A DNA stretch of 54,081 bases from an uncultured Clostridia bacterium (GTDB lineage Bacteria > Bacillota > Clostridia > TANB77 > CAG-508), in NCBI GenBank assembly GCA_944387545.1, contig CALXFE010000009.1:1-54081 (forward strand). Direction: 5' to 3'. Shown piece by piece: positions 8,517 through 16,690 of the stretch (the first letter of the stretch is position 1; every line of letters starts with the position of its first letter). A program made the translations under genes and the position numbers. The notes under the pieces are model-generated. The model had not been told where the DNA came from, ran no database searches, and saw only the letters and a list, made by a program, of their open reading frames with translations.

Positions 8517-10451
8517 ATGAATCAAAAGAAAAAGAAGGGATTATTGATAACGATAATTGTTTTATTAGTTGTCATAATACTTTTAGTAGGAATTATAGCA
8601 TATTTATATTTTTTCACAGACATGTTTAAAAGTCATAAACAGTTATTTTTTAAATATACATCACAAGTTATGCAAAGTAAAAATGGATTTATCGAGGATG
8701 ATATAACACAATATTTACAAAAAAAGAAAACGACAAGTTATGAAAATAGTGGAGATATCTCTTTTAATGTGTCAATACCAAATTTAGAAAAAGAACTAGA
8801 ATTAACAAATGATTTTAATATTCATTTTTCAGGAAAAGCAGATCCAAGTAATGCAAAAACAGAAAAAGAAATTACACTAAATTATTCTGAAGATGTTAAT
8901 TTTCCATTAACCTATAGAAAAACCAATACAATAACAGGAATTCAAACAAAATATATTGGAAGTAGTTTTGTTGCTATCAGAAATGATGAAGAACTTTCTG
9001 GATATGAGGATTTAACCAAATATGCAAATTTATTCAATATACAAATTTCTAAGGAAGAAATACAAAATTTAAAAACAACATATTTTGATAATATGTTAAA
9101 TAATTTAAATGAGAATAAGTTTTCTAAATTAACAGAAGGAGAACTAACAGGATATAAGTTAACATTAACAGCAGAAGAATTTAAGAATACATTGGTTCAA
9201 ATATTAAATTCATTAAAAACAGATGAAAATACAATAAATAAAATAAATGAGATATTAGATACATTAGGTATTTCTTCACAATTAGATACCAATGTTATAG
9301 AAGAAGCCATAAAAAATATAAATCGTTTAGAAATAAATAACAATATAGAATTTACAGTATATGAAAAAGGCGGAAATCTTGTAAAAATCGATATAGGAAT
9401 AGAAGGAAATACAGTAACAATTAATAAAGAAAAAACGGAACAAGAAATTACATATACAATGACGATGGTTACTACAGAAGGAAATGTAACGATAAATGCT
9501 AAATATACAGGCGTAATTTCAGATAATGTAAATGAGAATTATGAAATATTATTAGAAGGAAAATATAAGGAAGATAACACATTAAACGAAACACAAGATA
9601 CAATGTCAATAGCCAATGAAAAAGAAAGTATACAAGCATTAATACAAGCTATAAAGATTGATAAAATGGCAAATGGAGAAGATAGTACACAAATAAGTGA
9701 TACAGATATAGAACAAAAATTATCTTCAGAACAAGATGACGCTTATGCAGATATGAAATTAGAAAAAGAAAGTGATACACAATACAGTATTACATTTATT
9801 AGCTCAGGAGATAAATTTGTTGTAGATAACACGGGAGAAATTATGGAAGAACCTGAAACGATTTCAACACAAGACAATGCAGATAATGATTCGCAAAATG
9901 ATATAATTAGTTATAAATATGCAATTGCAAACAACGTACAATTTAAATATGGCATTAATATAGAAGATTTAACACAAGACAATGCTGTCATATTAAATGA
10001 TAAAGATGAGGCATATGTCACAAGTTTAATGAATGCCATAGAAGAAAGAATTGTACAAGTTAATCAAACGCAAATGGAGGAATTAGGGGTATCTGAAGAT
10101 GAGAATCCTATTCAATACATTTTACCAACATATTTATTCTTAGGAAAGACAACAGCTCAAATAAATGAACAAGAAGTAAATACATTTAACGAAAAATTTG
10201 AATTATATCAAAGCACCAATACAAAAGGAGCAACTGTAAAAGGATTACTAACTACTATACAAAATAATAATGAAACAGAAGGAAGCCATAAAATAGAAGA
10301 AATCAATGTGGATGGAGAAGAATATGAGGTTACAGAACAAAATATTACTTTTTTAAAAAGCAGTATCAATGTAGACGATTCTTATAGAGTAGAATTTGAA
10401 AAAGATAGTGATACAGGACTTATCTACAGAGCGGTCATAAATAAACGTTAG
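8517..10451 (+). CDS. Membrane-anchored extracytoplasmic protein of unknown function
   Basis: ATG 8517 lies after CGGAGGT (8504-8510); earlier in-frame codons are not used. The 644-residue product has a lysine-rich start, one strong membrane segment (about residues 8-31, LLITIIVLLVVIILLVGI) and a long Asn/Thr/Glu/Lys-rich outer part rich in predicted beta strands, with no cysteine cluster or catalytic motif that I recognise. It is a single-pass N-in protein facing the cell surface. It sits between yebC and the sporulation operon, with its own terminator. The last sense codon is CGT, unusual in this genome, and abuts a degenerate REP-like hairpin (10451-10485). Confidence 0.75.
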   Translation: MNQKKKKGLLITIIVLLVVIILLVGIIAYLYFFTDMFKSHKQLFFKYTSQVMQSKNGFIEDDITQYLQKKKTTSYENSGDISFNVSIPNLEKELELTNDFNIHFSGKADPSNAKTEKEITLNYSEDVNFPLTYRKTNTITGIQTKYIGSSFVAIRNDEELSGYEDLTKYANLFNIQISKEEIQNLKTTYFDNMLNNLNENKFSKLTEGELTGYKLTLTAEEFKNTLVQILNSLKTDENTINKINEILDTLGISSQLDTNVIEEAIKNINRLEINNNIEFTVYEKGGNLVKIDIGIEGNTVTINKEKTEQEITYTMTMVTTEGNVTINAKYTGVISDNVNENYEILLEGKYKEDNTLNETQDTMSIANEKESIQALIQAIKIDKMANGEDSTQISDTDIEQKLSSEQDDAYADMKLEKESDTQYSITFISSGDKFVVDNTGEIMEEPETISTQDNADNDSQNDIISYKYAIANNVQFKYGINIEDLTQDNAVILNDKDEAYVTSLMNAIEERIVQVNQTQMEELGVSEDENPIQYILPTYLFLGKTTAQINEQEVNTFNEKFELYQSTNTKGATVKGLLTTIQNNNETEGSHKIEEINVDGEEYEVTEQNITFLKSSINVDDSYRVEFEKDSDTGLIYRAVINKR

Positions 10452-10485
10452 GAATGTGCCAAATCATTCAAAAATTGAATAATTG
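10451..10485 (+). repeat. Diverged REP-like hairpin
   Basis: GGAATGTGCCAAA is followed by the hairpin ATTCAA-AAA-TTGAAT. It aligns with the consensus GGGACGTGCCAAAA + TGGACA/TGTCCA hairpin seen at 15332, 25641, 26835 and 33815. Both stem halves have changed together, so pairing is kept. Confidence 0.5.
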
Positions 10486-10505
10486 TATAAAAATAAATCA
10501 AAAAG

Positions 10506-10546
10506 TAAGATTTCAGGTTAAAGAAAAACTTGAAATCTTATTTTTT
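10506..10546 (+). terminator. Rho-independent terminator
   Basis: The 10-bp stem TAAGATTTCA / TGAAATCTTA with an inner GTT/AAC extension is followed by six Ts. It ends the transcript of the 8517-10451 gene. Confidence 0.8.
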
Positions 10547-10728
10547 GTTATTGTATAAACAATCAGTTGTTTTATAAATTTAAAATCAAATAAAACAGGT
10601 ATTGATAGGTATTTTGACATAAATGGAATACGAACAGAATATATATAAAGATATAATAGATGTTTTGTAATATATAAAATAAGACAATTAAATCAGGTTT
10701 AAATATCAAGAGAAAAGGAGGCGAAAAA

Positions 10729-11598
10729 ATGGAAAAACTTTTAGAAATTGTTAAGTTTTTTCCAATGAATTTGTCTAATATCATATACAATACGATTATA
10801 TCCAATAATAAAATAAGAGATGAATTACAAGAAATTCGAATCAGAGTAGAAAGACCATTAATATTGAAACTAAGAGATAGTGAAATGATTGTGGAATATA
10901 AAATTACACAAAATGAAATATTACAAATTGTTGAAAAGCTCTGCGAAAACTCAATTTATGCATATAAAAAACAACTGTGTGAAGGATATATTACGATAAG
11001 AGGTGGACATAGAGTGGGAATAACAGGAACAACAGTTATAGAAAATGATGAAATTATAAATATAAAATATATAACAAGTTTAAATTTTAGAATCGCAAGA
11101 CAAGTATTAAATTGTAGTAATAGAATTATTGGACAAGTCATAGATACAAAAAACCAGAGTATATTCAATACATTAATTGTTTCACCTCCAGGAAGAGGAA
11201 AAACAACAATCTTAAGAGATTTAATCAGAAAATTAAGTAATGGAATCAGTGAAATGCATTTTAAAGGTAAAACTTGTGGTGTGGTAGATGAAAGAGGAGA
11301 AATTGCAGCTATGTATAGAGGCATTCCACAAAATGATGTAGGGATGAGAACAGATATTATTGACAATGTTTCCAAACCAAAAGGAATAAAGATATTAATC
11401 AGAACAATGGCACCAGAAATTATAGCTTGTGATGAAATTGGAGGAGAAGAAGATATACAAGCGATTGAAGAGGCAATGATATCTGGAGTAAAGGGAATCT
11501 TTACCATGCATGGAAAATCAATAGAGGATATTAATGCCAACAGACATATAAAAAAATTAATCGATGATAAAATTATTGAAAAAATCATTTTTATTTAG
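10729..11598 (+). CDS. spoIIIAA: Stage III sporulation protein AA (ATPase)
   Basis: SpoIIIAA is the PilT/GspE-like ATPase that powers the SpoIIIA-SpoIIQ channel between mother cell and forespore. Its 289 residues include EIRIRVERPL, CENSIYAYKKQLCEGYITIRG (in two parts of the family hallmark region), Walker A PPGRGKTT, VVDERGEIAA and the Walker B stretch IACDEIGG. ATG 10729 follows GGAGG. It is the first of eight genes in canonical order (AA to AH). The operon should be mother-cell specific (sigma-E), but I could not fix the promoter; the 130 bases before the gene have no clear sigma-A signal. Confidence 0.95.
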   Translation: MEKLLEIVKFFPMNLSNIIYNTIISNNKIRDELQEIRIRVERPLILKLRDSEMIVEYKITQNEILQIVEKLCENSIYAYKKQLCEGYITIRGGHRVGITGTTVIENDEIINIKYITSLNFRIARQVLNCSNRIIGQVIDTKNQSIFNTLIVSPPGRGKTTILRDLIRKLSNGISEMHFKGKTCGVVDERGEIAAMYRGIPQNDVGMRTDIIDNVSKPKGIKILIRTMAPEIIACDEIGGEEDIQAIEEAMISGVKGIFTMHGKSIEDINANRHIKKLIDDKIIEKIIFI

Positions 11599-11684
11599 TT
11601 CTAAAAAAAAAGGAGGTGAATATATTATATAAATGAACTTTATTTGTTTATATTACTAAGAAAAAAAGGGACAAGGTGTATTTT

Positions 11685-12196
11685 ATGCAAATATTAAAAT
11701 TTTTTATGTTACTATTGATATTTATATCATCAACACTAATTGGAAAATGTATATCCAAAAAATATGCATATCGATTAGAAGAATTAGAAGAAATAAAAAG
11801 TATTTTAAATGTTTTTAAGTCAAAAATTAGATTTACATATGAACCAATTCCAGAAATATTTAAGGAAATAAGTAATAAAGCAAAAGCCAATATAGGAGAT
11901 ATTTTTAAAAAAGCAGAAGAAAATATGCGATATCTTAGTGCGGGGGAAGCTTGGGAAAAAGCAGTAAAGACAAGTGAGACAAATCTTACAAAAGAGGATA
12001 CCAATGTATTATTAATGCTTTCTAAAATGCTAGGACAAACAGATGTAGAAGGGCAAATTAGTCAAATAGAAATCACACGGAGAATTTTTAGAAAAACAAA
12101 TAAAAGAAGCACGGAGAGGAAAAAAATAAAAATGAAAAATTATATAGTAGGCTTGGAACAACAATAGGACTAGCAATTGTCATTATTTTAATATAA
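11685..12196 (+). pseudogene. spoIIIAB: Stage III sporulation protein AB, two frameshifts near the 3' end
   Basis: ATG 11685 follows AAGGTG (11673-11678). The N-terminal membrane segment and YRLEELEEIKSIL, TYEPIPEIFKEIS, AGEAWEKAV and EDTNVLLMLSKMLGQTD match SpoIIIAB. After ...SQIEIT (about 12075) the frame shifts: REFLEKQIKEA continues in the next frame and NEKLYSRLGTTIGLAIVIIL in a third, ending at 12196. Removing one G at 12079-12080 and one at 12113-12114 restores one protein of about 169 residues with the usual C-terminal membrane helix. As read, the protein stops at 12167 without that helix. Two indels 34 bases apart in an essential sporulation gene point to sequence error or recent loss. 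Confidence 0.85.
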
Positions 12197-12211
12197 AGGA
12201 GAAAGCCCGAT

Positions 12212-12406
12212 ATGGATATTAATTTGTTATTTAAAATAGCAGCAATAGGAATCTTAGTAGCTGTTTTACATCAAGTACTTGTAAGAGCAGGAAGAGAAGA
12301 CCAAGCAATGATGACTACTTTAGCAGGACTAGTCATCGTTCTGACAATGGTGATAAAAGAAATTAGTGAATTATTTGATACAGTCAGAACAATATTTGGA
12401 CTTTAA
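12212..12406 (+). CDS. spoIIIAC: Stage III sporulation protein AC
   Basis: This 64-residue two-helix membrane protein (DINLLFKIAAIGILVAVLHQ ... FDTVRTIFGL) has the normal family length. It follows spoIIIAB by 15 bases with an AAAGGAG site. SpoIIIAC is a small inner ring component of the SpoIIIA channel. Confidence 0.93.
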   Translation: MDINLLFKIAAIGILVAVLHQVLVRAGREDQAMMTTLAGLVIVLTMVIKEISELFDTVRTIFGL

Positions 12407-12485
12407 AGTGTGGAGATGAACTCTGTGTGACTTTGAAGAGAGCTTCAGCATTTAAAGTATTAGAATGAATAGAAGGAATATATGG

Positions 12486-12872
12486 ATGGAGATTATTAAA
12501 ATCATAGGAATTGGATTAATTGCATTAATCATAATTATATTGCTCAAACAATATAAACCAGAATTTGCAATTTATATAAGTTTATTGACAGGTGCCCTTA
12601 TATTACTATTATTAATAGATCAACTGACGGGAATTGTAAATCTTATACAATCAATTGCAGGAAGAGCCAATATCAATAGTCAATTTTTAAGTTTACTAAT
12701 TAAGATAACAGGTATTGCATTTCTTTCGGAATTTGCTGTTAGTATATGTAAAGATTCAGGAGAAGGTGCAATTGCTAATAAAATAGAATTAGGAAGCAAA
12801 ATTATCATTATATCCATGTCAATACCAATTATATCAAGCTTATTAGAAATTATATTAGAAATTTTACCATAA
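12486..12872 (+). CDS. spoIIIAD: Stage III sporulation protein AD
   Basis: This 128-residue protein has four predicted membrane helices, with LLKQYKPEFAIYISL and ITGIAFLSEFAVSICKDSGE typical of SpoIIIAD. ATG 12486 is preferred because AGAAGGA (12471-12477) is 8 bases upstream; the earlier ATG at 12465 has no site. Confidence 0.92.
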   Translation: MEIIKIIGIGLIALIIIILLKQYKPEFAIYISLLTGALILLLLIDQLTGIVNLIQSIAGRANINSQFLSLLIKITGIAFLSEFAVSICKDSGEGAIANKIELGSKIIIISMSIPIISSLLEIILEILP

Positions 12873-12933
12873 TATAACTTTAAACTTTGGAATTTTGGTA
12901 AAGTTTAAAGTTTACAAAGGACAAGGAGTAAAA

Positions 12934-14085
12934 GTGAAAAAAGGAATATCTATATTTGTATGTATCATGATTTTTTTTAATATAATAGCGCCAACCTCGA
13001 TGGCAAGTGAAGAAGAAACGTTAAAAGAACAACAAGAAGAATTCGGGATAAGTGAGTTTATAGAAGGTGCAAATGAATATTCCGGTGAATTTTTTGAAGG
13101 GATTGACATACATGAAATTCTTGAAGATGCGATAAAAGGAGAAGTAGATAATCAAACCATATTTAAAAAAGTATTAAGCTTATTAGGAGGAGAACTTGTA
13201 GAGGGACTAAGAGTACTAGGAAGTATATTAGCAATCGTGGTTATACATAGTGTATTAAAATCTGTAAGTGAAAGTCTAGAAAATGATAATATTTCAAAAT
13301 TGATTTATTATGTTCAATACATATTAATTATCACCATTGTTATGATGAATTTTTCAGATATTGTACAAGTTGTAAAGGAAACCTGTAATAATCTAGTTGG
13401 TTTTATGAACATATTAGTACCATTATTAATTTCACTTATGATTTATACAGGCAGTATCACAACAAGTGGTGTATTAGAACCTATTATATTATTTTTGATC
13501 AATTTTATAGGGAATATGATACAAAATATAATGATTCCAATTGTATTAATTTTTACAAGCTTAATTGTTATATCAAAAATATCAGATAATGTTCAAATCG
13601 ATAAATTATCGAAGTTTTTAAAATCAGGAATTGTATGGTTTTTTGGCATTGTGCTTACCATTTTTGTTGGAGTGGTTTCATTAGAGGGGACATTATCAAG
13701 TAGTGTAGATGGTATAACTGCAAAGACAACAAAAGCAGTTGTTAGTTCTGCAGTTCCTGTGGTTGGGAAAATATTAGGAGATGCAGTAGATACAGTATTA
13801 GGTTGTGGTATTATCTTAAAAAATGCAGTAGGAATCATAGGCGTTGTAATCGTAATTGGTATATGCATTATACCCATTATAAAATTAGGCATACTGACAA
13901 TGGCATATAAACTCATGTCAGCCATTTGTGAACCAATAGCAGATAAAAATATCACGAGTTTGCTAGATCAAATAGGAGATGTCTATAAAATATTTTTAGC
14001 AATATTATGTTCTATTTCTGTCATGCTGATTATTGGAACAGCACTAGTGGTTAAAATATCCAATACAGGAATGATGTATAGGTAG
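12934..14085 (+). CDS. spoIIIAE: Stage III sporulation protein AE
   Basis: SpoIIIAE is the large polytopic membrane component of the channel. The product has a signal-peptide-like N-terminus (KKGISIFVCIMIFFNIIAP ... SMASEE), a hydrophilic stretch, and about eight hydrophobic segments including NILVPLLISLMIYTGSITT and KAVVSSAVPVVGKILGDAVD, a conserved family stretch. GTG 12934 is proposed as the start because AAGGAG (12923-12928) precedes it and it begins the signal peptide directly; the upstream ATG/GTG codons lack a site. Length from there is 383 residues, as usual for the family. Confidence 0.93.
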   Translation: MKKGISIFVCIMIFFNIIAPTSMASEEETLKEQQEEFGISEFIEGANEYSGEFFEGIDIHEILEDAIKGEVDNQTIFKKVLSLLGGELVEGLRVLGSILAIVVIHSVLKSVSESLENDNISKLIYYVQYILIITIVMMNFSDIVQVVKETCNNLVGFMNILVPLLISLMIYTGSITTSGVLEPIILFLINFIGNMIQNIMIPIVLIFTSLIVISKISDNVQIDKLSKFLKSGIVWFFGIVLTIFVGVVSLEGTLSSSVDGITAKTTKAVVSSAVPVVGKILGDAVDTVLGCGIILKNAVGIIGVVIVIGICIIPIIKLGILTMAYKLMSAICEPIADKNITSLLDQIGDVYKIFLAILCSISVMLIIGTALVVKISNTGMMYR

Positions 14086-14093
14086 GGGATGTT

Positions 14094-14723
14094 ATGATAG
14101 AATTTTTAAGTAATTGGGCCAAAAGTTTGGGATTAGCAATTATTATCATATCTCTTTTGGAAATGATATTACCCAATAATAAAACGAAAAAATATGTAAG
14201 AATGGTATTTGGGATATATATGATATTGAATATCGTATCACCATTTATAAAAAACAAAGATATATTAGATGTGAATACATATGATTTTAATGAATATAGT
14301 AACTACACAATAAATGAAAGTAGTTTAAATGAATCATCTATGGATAACAGAATAGAGGAAATATATATAGAAGAATTGGAAAAAGATATCACGCAAAAAG
14401 TAAATGCATTAGGCTATCAAGTGATGACTTGTAATGTATATGCAACATTATCAAGTCAAAATGAAGAAAATTATATAGAAAAGATAGAACTAACAGTAGA
14501 AAAAAGCGAAGCACAAGAACAAGAAAAAGAAACCATTGAAGATAAATTAGTAAATGAAATTCAGAAAATAAAGCCAGTCAATACATCGATAGGAGACATC
14601 AGTAAAAATGACAATAATCAAGACAACAGCAAGCAAAACATCAGTAATAATGATATCCAAAAGATAAAAAAGTTCTTAAAAGAAGAATATGGAGTTGAGG
14701 AAACATGTTTAAAGATAAATTAA
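14094..14723 (+). CDS. spoIIIAF: Stage III sporulation protein AF
   Basis: This 209-residue protein has two N-terminal membrane helices (SLGLAIIIISLLEMILPNNK, then the conserved KKYVRMVFGIYMILNIVSPF) followed by a soluble domain outside the mother-cell membrane. It starts 8 bases after spoIIIAE and overlaps spoIIIAG by 19 bases. Confidence 0.92.
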   Translation: MIEFLSNWAKSLGLAIIIISLLEMILPNNKTKKYVRMVFGIYMILNIVSPFIKNKDILDVNTYDFNEYSNYTINESSLNESSMDNRIEEIYIEELEKDITQKVNALGYQVMTCNVYATLSSQNEENYIEKIELTVEKSEAQEQEKETIEDKLVNEIQKIKPVNTSIGDISKNDNNQDNSKQNISNNDIQKIKKFLKEEYGVEETCLKIN

Positions 14724-15325
14724 AAGGATTAATCAATCCTGAAGAGGGAAACAAAAATAATAAAAAGAAAATAGAAAATTTAGTATTTTTTGTTGTTATA
14801 TTAATCATAACAATTGTCATCATCAATATAATATGGAATGGAGATAAAGACAGTAGTAGCAAAGAAAATATAAATAATACCACCTCAAAACAATTAGCAA
14901 AAGAAAATACAAATTCATTAGCAGTTTCAAGTGAAAGTACAAATGAATTAGAAGTGAAACTAGAAACAATATTATCCAAAATACAAGGGGTAGGAGAAGT
15001 AAAAGTATGTATAAACTATTCAGAATCCAGCGAAATCATTCCCATGTACAATGAAAACACAAAAACAAGCAACACTGAAGAAACAGATACAGCAGGAGGA
15101 ACAAGAACCATAGAAGAATCAGACTCACAAAAAGAAATCATATATGAAGAAAATGAAGGACAAAAAACCCCAATAACCCAAAAAGTAGTAGAACCCAAAA
15201 TAGAAGGTGCCATCATCACAGCAAAAGGCGCCGGAAACGCAGAAATAAAAAGCAGTATCATACAAGCCGTAGAAGCAGTCACCGGATTGGCCACACATAA
15301 AATACAAGTATTTGAAATGAATTGA
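14705..15325 (+). CDS. spoIIIAG: Stage III sporulation protein AG
   Basis: SpoIIIAG forms the large ring in the space between mother cell and forespore. Its 206 residues have one membrane helix (NLVFFVVILIITIVIINIIW), a low-complexity linker, then the ring-building domain KLETILSKIQGVGEVKVCI ... GVLV-like VVEPKIEGAIITAKGAGNAE and AVTGLATHKIQVFEM. The start is inside spoIIIAF, implying coupling. The stop codon TGA at 15323 runs into a REP-like hairpin. Confidence 0.94.
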   Translation: MFKDKLKGLINPEEGNKNNKKKIENLVFFVVILIITIVIINIIWNGDKDSSSKENINNTTSKQLAKENTNSLAVSSESTNELEVKLETILSKIQGVGEVKVCINYSESSEIIPMYNENTKTSNTEETDTAGGTRTIEESDSQKEIIYEENEGQKTPITQKVVEPKIEGAIITAKGAGNAEIKSSIIQAVEAVTGLATHKIQVFEMN

Positions 15326-15331
15326 ACGATT

Positions 15332-15372
15332 GGGGACGTGCCAAAACGGACAAAAAATGTCCAAAAGGGACA
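15332..15372 (+). repeat. REP-like palindromic repeat, copy in spoIIIA operon
   Basis: GGGGACGTGCCAAAAC precedes the hairpin GGACA-AAAAA-TGTCC, then AAAAGGGACAC. It belongs to the same family as 25641-25681, 26835-26875 (inverted) and 33815-33853. It lies between spoIIIAG and spoIIIAH; no T-run follows, so it is not an ordinary terminator. Confidence 0.8.
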
Positions 15373-15483
15373 CACCTCTATACGTATTTTATGTGGTCTT
15401 ATAAAAACAATTTTTTTATATATTTTTGTTGAGAAAATTAACAGGAATTATTAAAAGAAAGACAAGAAAGGAAGGAAAAAGTT

Positions 15484-16179
15484 ATGAAAATAATGAAAGG
15501 TCTATTCAAAAAAAATCAAGTCATTATTTATGTGATTGCATTAATGTTAGTGACTGCTGGTTATTTAAACTATACAACAAATACAAGTGAACAAGTATCT
15601 GCACAAACAGCTATGGAAATGGAAGCAAATGATGATATGCAAGTTGCAGATATAGGAGATGCAACGCTAGTTAACAGTAATGATGTTGTGGAAAATACAA
15701 CAGATGAAACTGTTGCAAATCGTACGACGAATTCAGCAAACATAGTAAACACGACAGAAGCAAATACAAATACAACTACAAATGTGTCAAATGAAAATAC
15801 GACATCAACCGAAACAAATGCAACTATTACAAATGATGAATATTTTACAAAATCAAGATTAGAAAGAGATACCATGTATTCACAAATGATTGAAAGCTAT
15901 GAAAAAGTGCTAAATAGTAGTAATTCTCTTGAGACACAAAAACAAAGTGCAACAGAAGAAATTAAGAAAATTAATGATACCAAAAATAGTATTATGATAT
16001 GTGAAAATTTAATCAGTACAAAAGGATTTACCAATAATGTGATTTTTGTAAATGGAGATAGTGTTAGTGTTATTATTGGTGCACAAGAATTAAAGCAAGA
16101 AGATGTGGCACAAATTCAAAATATTATTTCTAGAGAATTAAAAGCAGAAATAGAAAATATACATATATCAACCAAATAA
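15484..16179 (+). CDS. spoIIIAH: Stage III sporulation protein AH
   Basis: SpoIIIAH binds SpoIIQ across the septum and is part of the channel ring. The 231-residue product has one membrane helix (IIYVIALMLVTAGYLNYT), a long Asn/Thr-rich linker (about 35-115), and the ring domain with FTKSRLERDTMYSQMIESYE and DSVSVIIGAQELKQEDVAQI. The linker is less conserved than in Bacillus. A good AAGGAAGG site precedes ATG 15484. The 158-base gap before it holds the REP hairpin. Confidence 0.92.
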   Translation: MKIMKGLFKKNQVIIYVIALMLVTAGYLNYTTNTSEQVSAQTAMEMEANDDMQVADIGDATLVNSNDVVENTTDETVANRTTNSANIVNTTEANTNTTTNVSNENTTSTETNATITNDEYFTKSRLERDTMYSQMIESYEKVLNSSNSLETQKQSATEEIKKINDTKNSIMICENLISTKGFTNNVIFVNGDSVSVIIGAQELKQEDVAQIQNIISRELKAEIENIHISTK

Positions 16180-16215
16180 TATGAAACATTATTAACAAAT
16201 AAGAACAGAATATAT

Positions 16216-16282
16216 ATGGCCAATAAAATTACTTAAGAATATGCAAATAGATAGTTATTTCTTAAGCAATTTTATTGGCCAT
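16216..16282. repeat. Long inverted repeat at the convergent gene ends
   Basis: The arms at 16216-16239 and 16259-16282 (24 bp, one mismatch; they contain TGGCCAATAAAATT) have a 19-base loop. The right arm codes for the last residues of the antisense HTH gene. It may act as a two-way terminator between spoIIIAH and that gene, though neither side has a strong T-run. Confidence 0.6.
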
Positions 16283-16468
16283 AATTCTGATATATTCACC
16301 TAATTCTTCATCTGTTAACTCTAATTCTAAAATTAAGTTTCTTAGAACATCTCTTCTAGGTAAATCTTCTTCATTATCAATTCGAATATATTGCCTTAAA
16401 CTAATTCCGAGAATTTCGGACATTTTTTCTTGTGTATATTTTTTTGCCTTTCTTTTTTCTTTTATCAT
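16262..16468 (-). CDS. Small XRE-family helix-turn-helix protein
   Basis: This 68-residue protein has an HTH_3-like fold: KRKAKKYTQEKMSEILGISLRQYIRIDN (seen as TQEKMSEILGISLRQY, the recognition part), then a short acidic tail ELTDEELGEYIRIM. The start ATG at 16468 has an AGGGTGATG site upstream on the minus strand. It sits between the sporulation and acc operons, pointing away from acc. The target is unknown; its position beside the acc promoter suggests a possible link but nothing shows one. Confidence 0.7.
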   Translation of the reverse strand: MIKEKRKAKKYTQEKMSEILGISLRQYIRIDNEEDLPRRDVLRNLILELELTDEELGEYIRIMANKIA

Positions 16469-16567
16469 AACATCACCCTAAACTAATGTTTAAAGTAATT
16501 ATGCCATAAAAAGCAATTGAATTGTATTGACATTTAATGACATGGATTTTTGACCACCTATCCTAGC

Positions 16568-16596
16568 TTGAAAAAAATAAAAAATACATATATAAT
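16568..16596 (+). promoter_or_regulatory. Sigma-A promoter of the acc-fabI operon
   Basis: TTGAAA, a 17-base spacer and TATAAT. The leader is about 90 bases and contains TTTGACTAAGTTTAATTAAA (16638-16657), a possible regulator site that does not clearly match a known fatty-acid regulator box. Confidence 0.7.
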
Positions 16597-16690
16597 ATGA
16601 ACAATATAAAAAAGTATAAAAACAATCACATACCTATTTGACTAAGTTTAATTAAAGTGTATAAAATATCATTTCACGGGAGGAAAAACA

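Noticed and set aside
10597..10640. Possible sigma-E promoter (GGTATTTT ... GAATACGAA) for spoIIIAA
   Set aside because: Spacing and -10 match are poor; expected on biological grounds but not demonstrable here.
10956..11588. Long minus-strand ORF opposite spoIIIAA (210 codons)
   Set aside because: Shadow of spoIIIAA: no ribosome site, hydrophobic nonsense composition, and the plus-strand gene is certain.
15332..15372. REP-like hairpins taken as rho-independent terminators
   Set aside because: No T-run after the stem and copies occur in both orientations, including in a 5' leader; a repeat family fits better.
16275..16481. Plus-strand ORF opposite the XRE gene
   Set aside because: The minus strand has the HTH motif and a ribosome site; the plus reading has neither.
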